DNA from: Apoda limacodes
Lineage: Eukaryota; Arthropoda; Insecta; Lepidoptera; Limacodidae
DNA length: 64,000 bases
Reading direction: 5' to 3'
NCBI GenBank assembly: GCA_946406115.1
Contig: OX291544.1
Span: 18,741,521-18,805,520, forward strand
The notes under the pieces are model-generated. The model ran no database searches. It saw only the letters and a list, made by a program, of their open reading frames with translations, and was not told the DNA's origin. Shown in pieces: positions 62,926-64,000 of the stretch (positions are counted from its first letter, which is position 1; every line of letters starts with the position of its first letter). The position numbers were made by a program, and so were the translations under genes.

Positions 62926-63373
62926 TTTGTCATCTGAAAAAATTACATATTAAGATGCATATGGGGTAATTGGAGCTACAAGGGGTAATCAGAGCCTAAT
63001 ACCCCGAATACCACCATCTTTAAATTGAATAAAATGATATCATGTATCTAGCTTGTAATGAAATTGTACGCACAGATACTCAAAATTGATAACATTAGCT
63101 ATAAAATAAAACAGGGGATGATGGTAACAAACATATAACTTCACACTTACCTGACCGTTGAAATTTCGTATTTTTTATAAGCGCGGAGCAAAAAATCGTC
63201 AAGCGTCCGTGGTCTCGTAATGCGTGGCACTGGCAAGCCGAGCGCGGCAAGGGAACACAGCCGCAGTGTGACGAAGGCGCCGGGGTGGCAACCGAGTGAA
63301 TACGAGCTATAGTATTGGTTCTAGTCGCAGCGCTCCCATTACCCGCTAGCTCCCATTATCCCCCGCTCCCCTA

Positions 63374-63960
63374 CCCAATTACATTAGAATTAGCTAATAT
63401 TAACGTGTTACTGAGTATTTCTAAACTAGTAACATACTACATAAATAATAAGATTGTTTTCACCCTTAAGATACCCCTAGTTAATAATTTGTACTCTATT
63501 AAACCGTTACCTGTGGTTCACGACATAAACTCTTCTCTGTCATATGTCACTTTAATACCTATTTCTAATTATATATGCATAACTAATGATAAAAACTGAT
63601 ACTGTAAAGTAGAAAGTATCCTAGATTGTTATACTCTAAGTACTATTTGTGTGAATATGCAAGTAAACTATCCGTTAGTGAGAACCCAAGTGTGCTTACT
63701 AAAGTAATTAGTAGTTAACCTGATATTTGTGAATATAAATTTGAATATGGCAATGTCAACATTTGGCAAAGTTCAAAAATAGCTGGATTTACGTGCAGTG
63801 AAAAAGTACCAAAATAAGCATTGAATGTTAATGTTTTAGATATTAATGTTATAGGTACAGGTATGTTAACTTTACCTTTGAATTGTATAGGTTATAGTAG
63901 AGATAACAAATTTTACCCCAAGTCTTATACTAAGTTAGAATTCATAATAGTTTAGCCGAA
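63374..63960 (+). pseudogene. Env remnant, part downstream of element B
   Basis: An open piece to 63599 has the wording expected for the membrane-proximal ectodomain of an insect F-like env (VFTLKIPLV, LIPISNYICI), followed by further pieces broken by stops. It resumes directly at the right end of element B. The membrane anchor and 3' LTR are not identified before the window ends. Confidence 0.5.
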
Positions 63961-64000
63961 ATTCGACCTTGTGTTAGATAAATGTTGTAATCAGAATCGA

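Larger units (their letters stand above)
60004..63373 (-). mobile_element. Pogo/Tigger-like DNA transposon, element B, inserted in env
   Basis: The ends TAGGGGAGACGGGGGGAATT (60004) and, on the minus strand, TAGGGGAGCGGGGGATAATG (from 63373) are inverted and bounded by TA. Env-like reading resumes directly after 63373. The word GGGTAATGGGAGC or its complement recurs at 60012-60030, 60191-60252 (three times), 62963-62998 (twice) and 63328-63368 (three times). A noncoding exon and intron precede the transposase on the minus strand (donor GTAAGT at 63150-63145, acceptor AG at 62935-62934). Confidence 0.85.
55200..64000 (+). mobile_element. Decayed errantivirus-like (Gypsy-clade, env-bearing) LTR retroelement, 3' end outside window
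   Basis: The order of remnants is leader, gag, protease, a much reduced pol and env, all on the plus strand, which is the layout of insect errantiviruses. The left border is approximate. A TATA-rich segment (55725-55760) and a possible primer-binding site (TGGCAGCG, 55824-55831) suggest a 5' LTR of about 55.2-55.8 kb, but the 3' LTR is beyond the window, so this cannot be confirmed. Coding parts have stops, frameshifts and a large internal deletion. Element B (60004-63373) interrupts env. The element is not functional. It lies on the opposite strand to the GH16 gene, whose 5' exons must lie beyond it or be lost. Confidence 0.7.

Overview
This is a eukaryotic, intron-rich, AT-rich window that looks like a moth or butterfly (Lepidoptera). 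The evidence is the orthologues (an intronless Nrk-type kinase, a GH16 beta-glucan-recognition/glucanase protein) together with repeats typical of Lepidoptera: a Lep1-type Helitron ending in CTAG, an RTE-type LINE tail ending in a GAT repeat, and tRNA-derived SINEs. There is no CRISPR array, operon or prokaryotic feature.

Host genes, left to right. (1) The 3' part of an AFG1/LACE1-like mitochondrial ATPase gene (+), seven visible exons, 2-7382. (2) A complete gene for TFIIE subunit alpha (-), seven exons, 18768-9039, about 422 aa. (3) A complete, intronless Nrk/MuSK-like receptor tyrosine kinase (-), 29677-27758, 639 aa. (4) A complete RABL3 gene (+), six exons, 32517-44618, about 242 aa, with a 7.7 kb first intron full of transposon debris. 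(5) The last four exons of a GH16 beta-1,3-glucan-binding protein or beta-1,3-glucanase (-), 53259-45421; its 5' exons are not in the window. AFG1L and TFIIE-alpha converge, Nrk and RABL3 diverge, RABL3 and the GH16 gene converge. These are unrelated housekeeping, signalling and immunity/digestion genes with no sign of joint regulation.

Mobile DNA makes up much of the rest. Three different pogo/Tigger-like DNA transposons are present: element A (20204-22761, near full length), element C (about 33519-36656, a defective copy folded into an inverted repeat in RABL3 intron 1) and element B (60004-63373). Each carries its own short word repeated near its ends. The right-hand 9 kb is a decayed, internally deleted errantivirus-like (Gypsy-clade, env-bearing) retroelement lying upstream of the visible GH16 exons. 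Element B is inserted in its env region, and element B's own transposase is split by a fragment of the same retroelement family. This gives a three-deep nest with an inverted and a duplicated junction. LINE relics (23.1-23.6 kb, 30.3-30.9 kb, 42.0-42.3 kb), Helitrons (5.2, 16.2 and 53.5 kb), SINEs (6.0, 9.3 and 39.4 kb), a palindromic MITE (16.7 kb) and a possible hAT-type MITE (49.0 kb) fill introns and intergenic DNA.

All coordinates and translations were read by eye. Family assignments rest on recognised motifs and no search was run.
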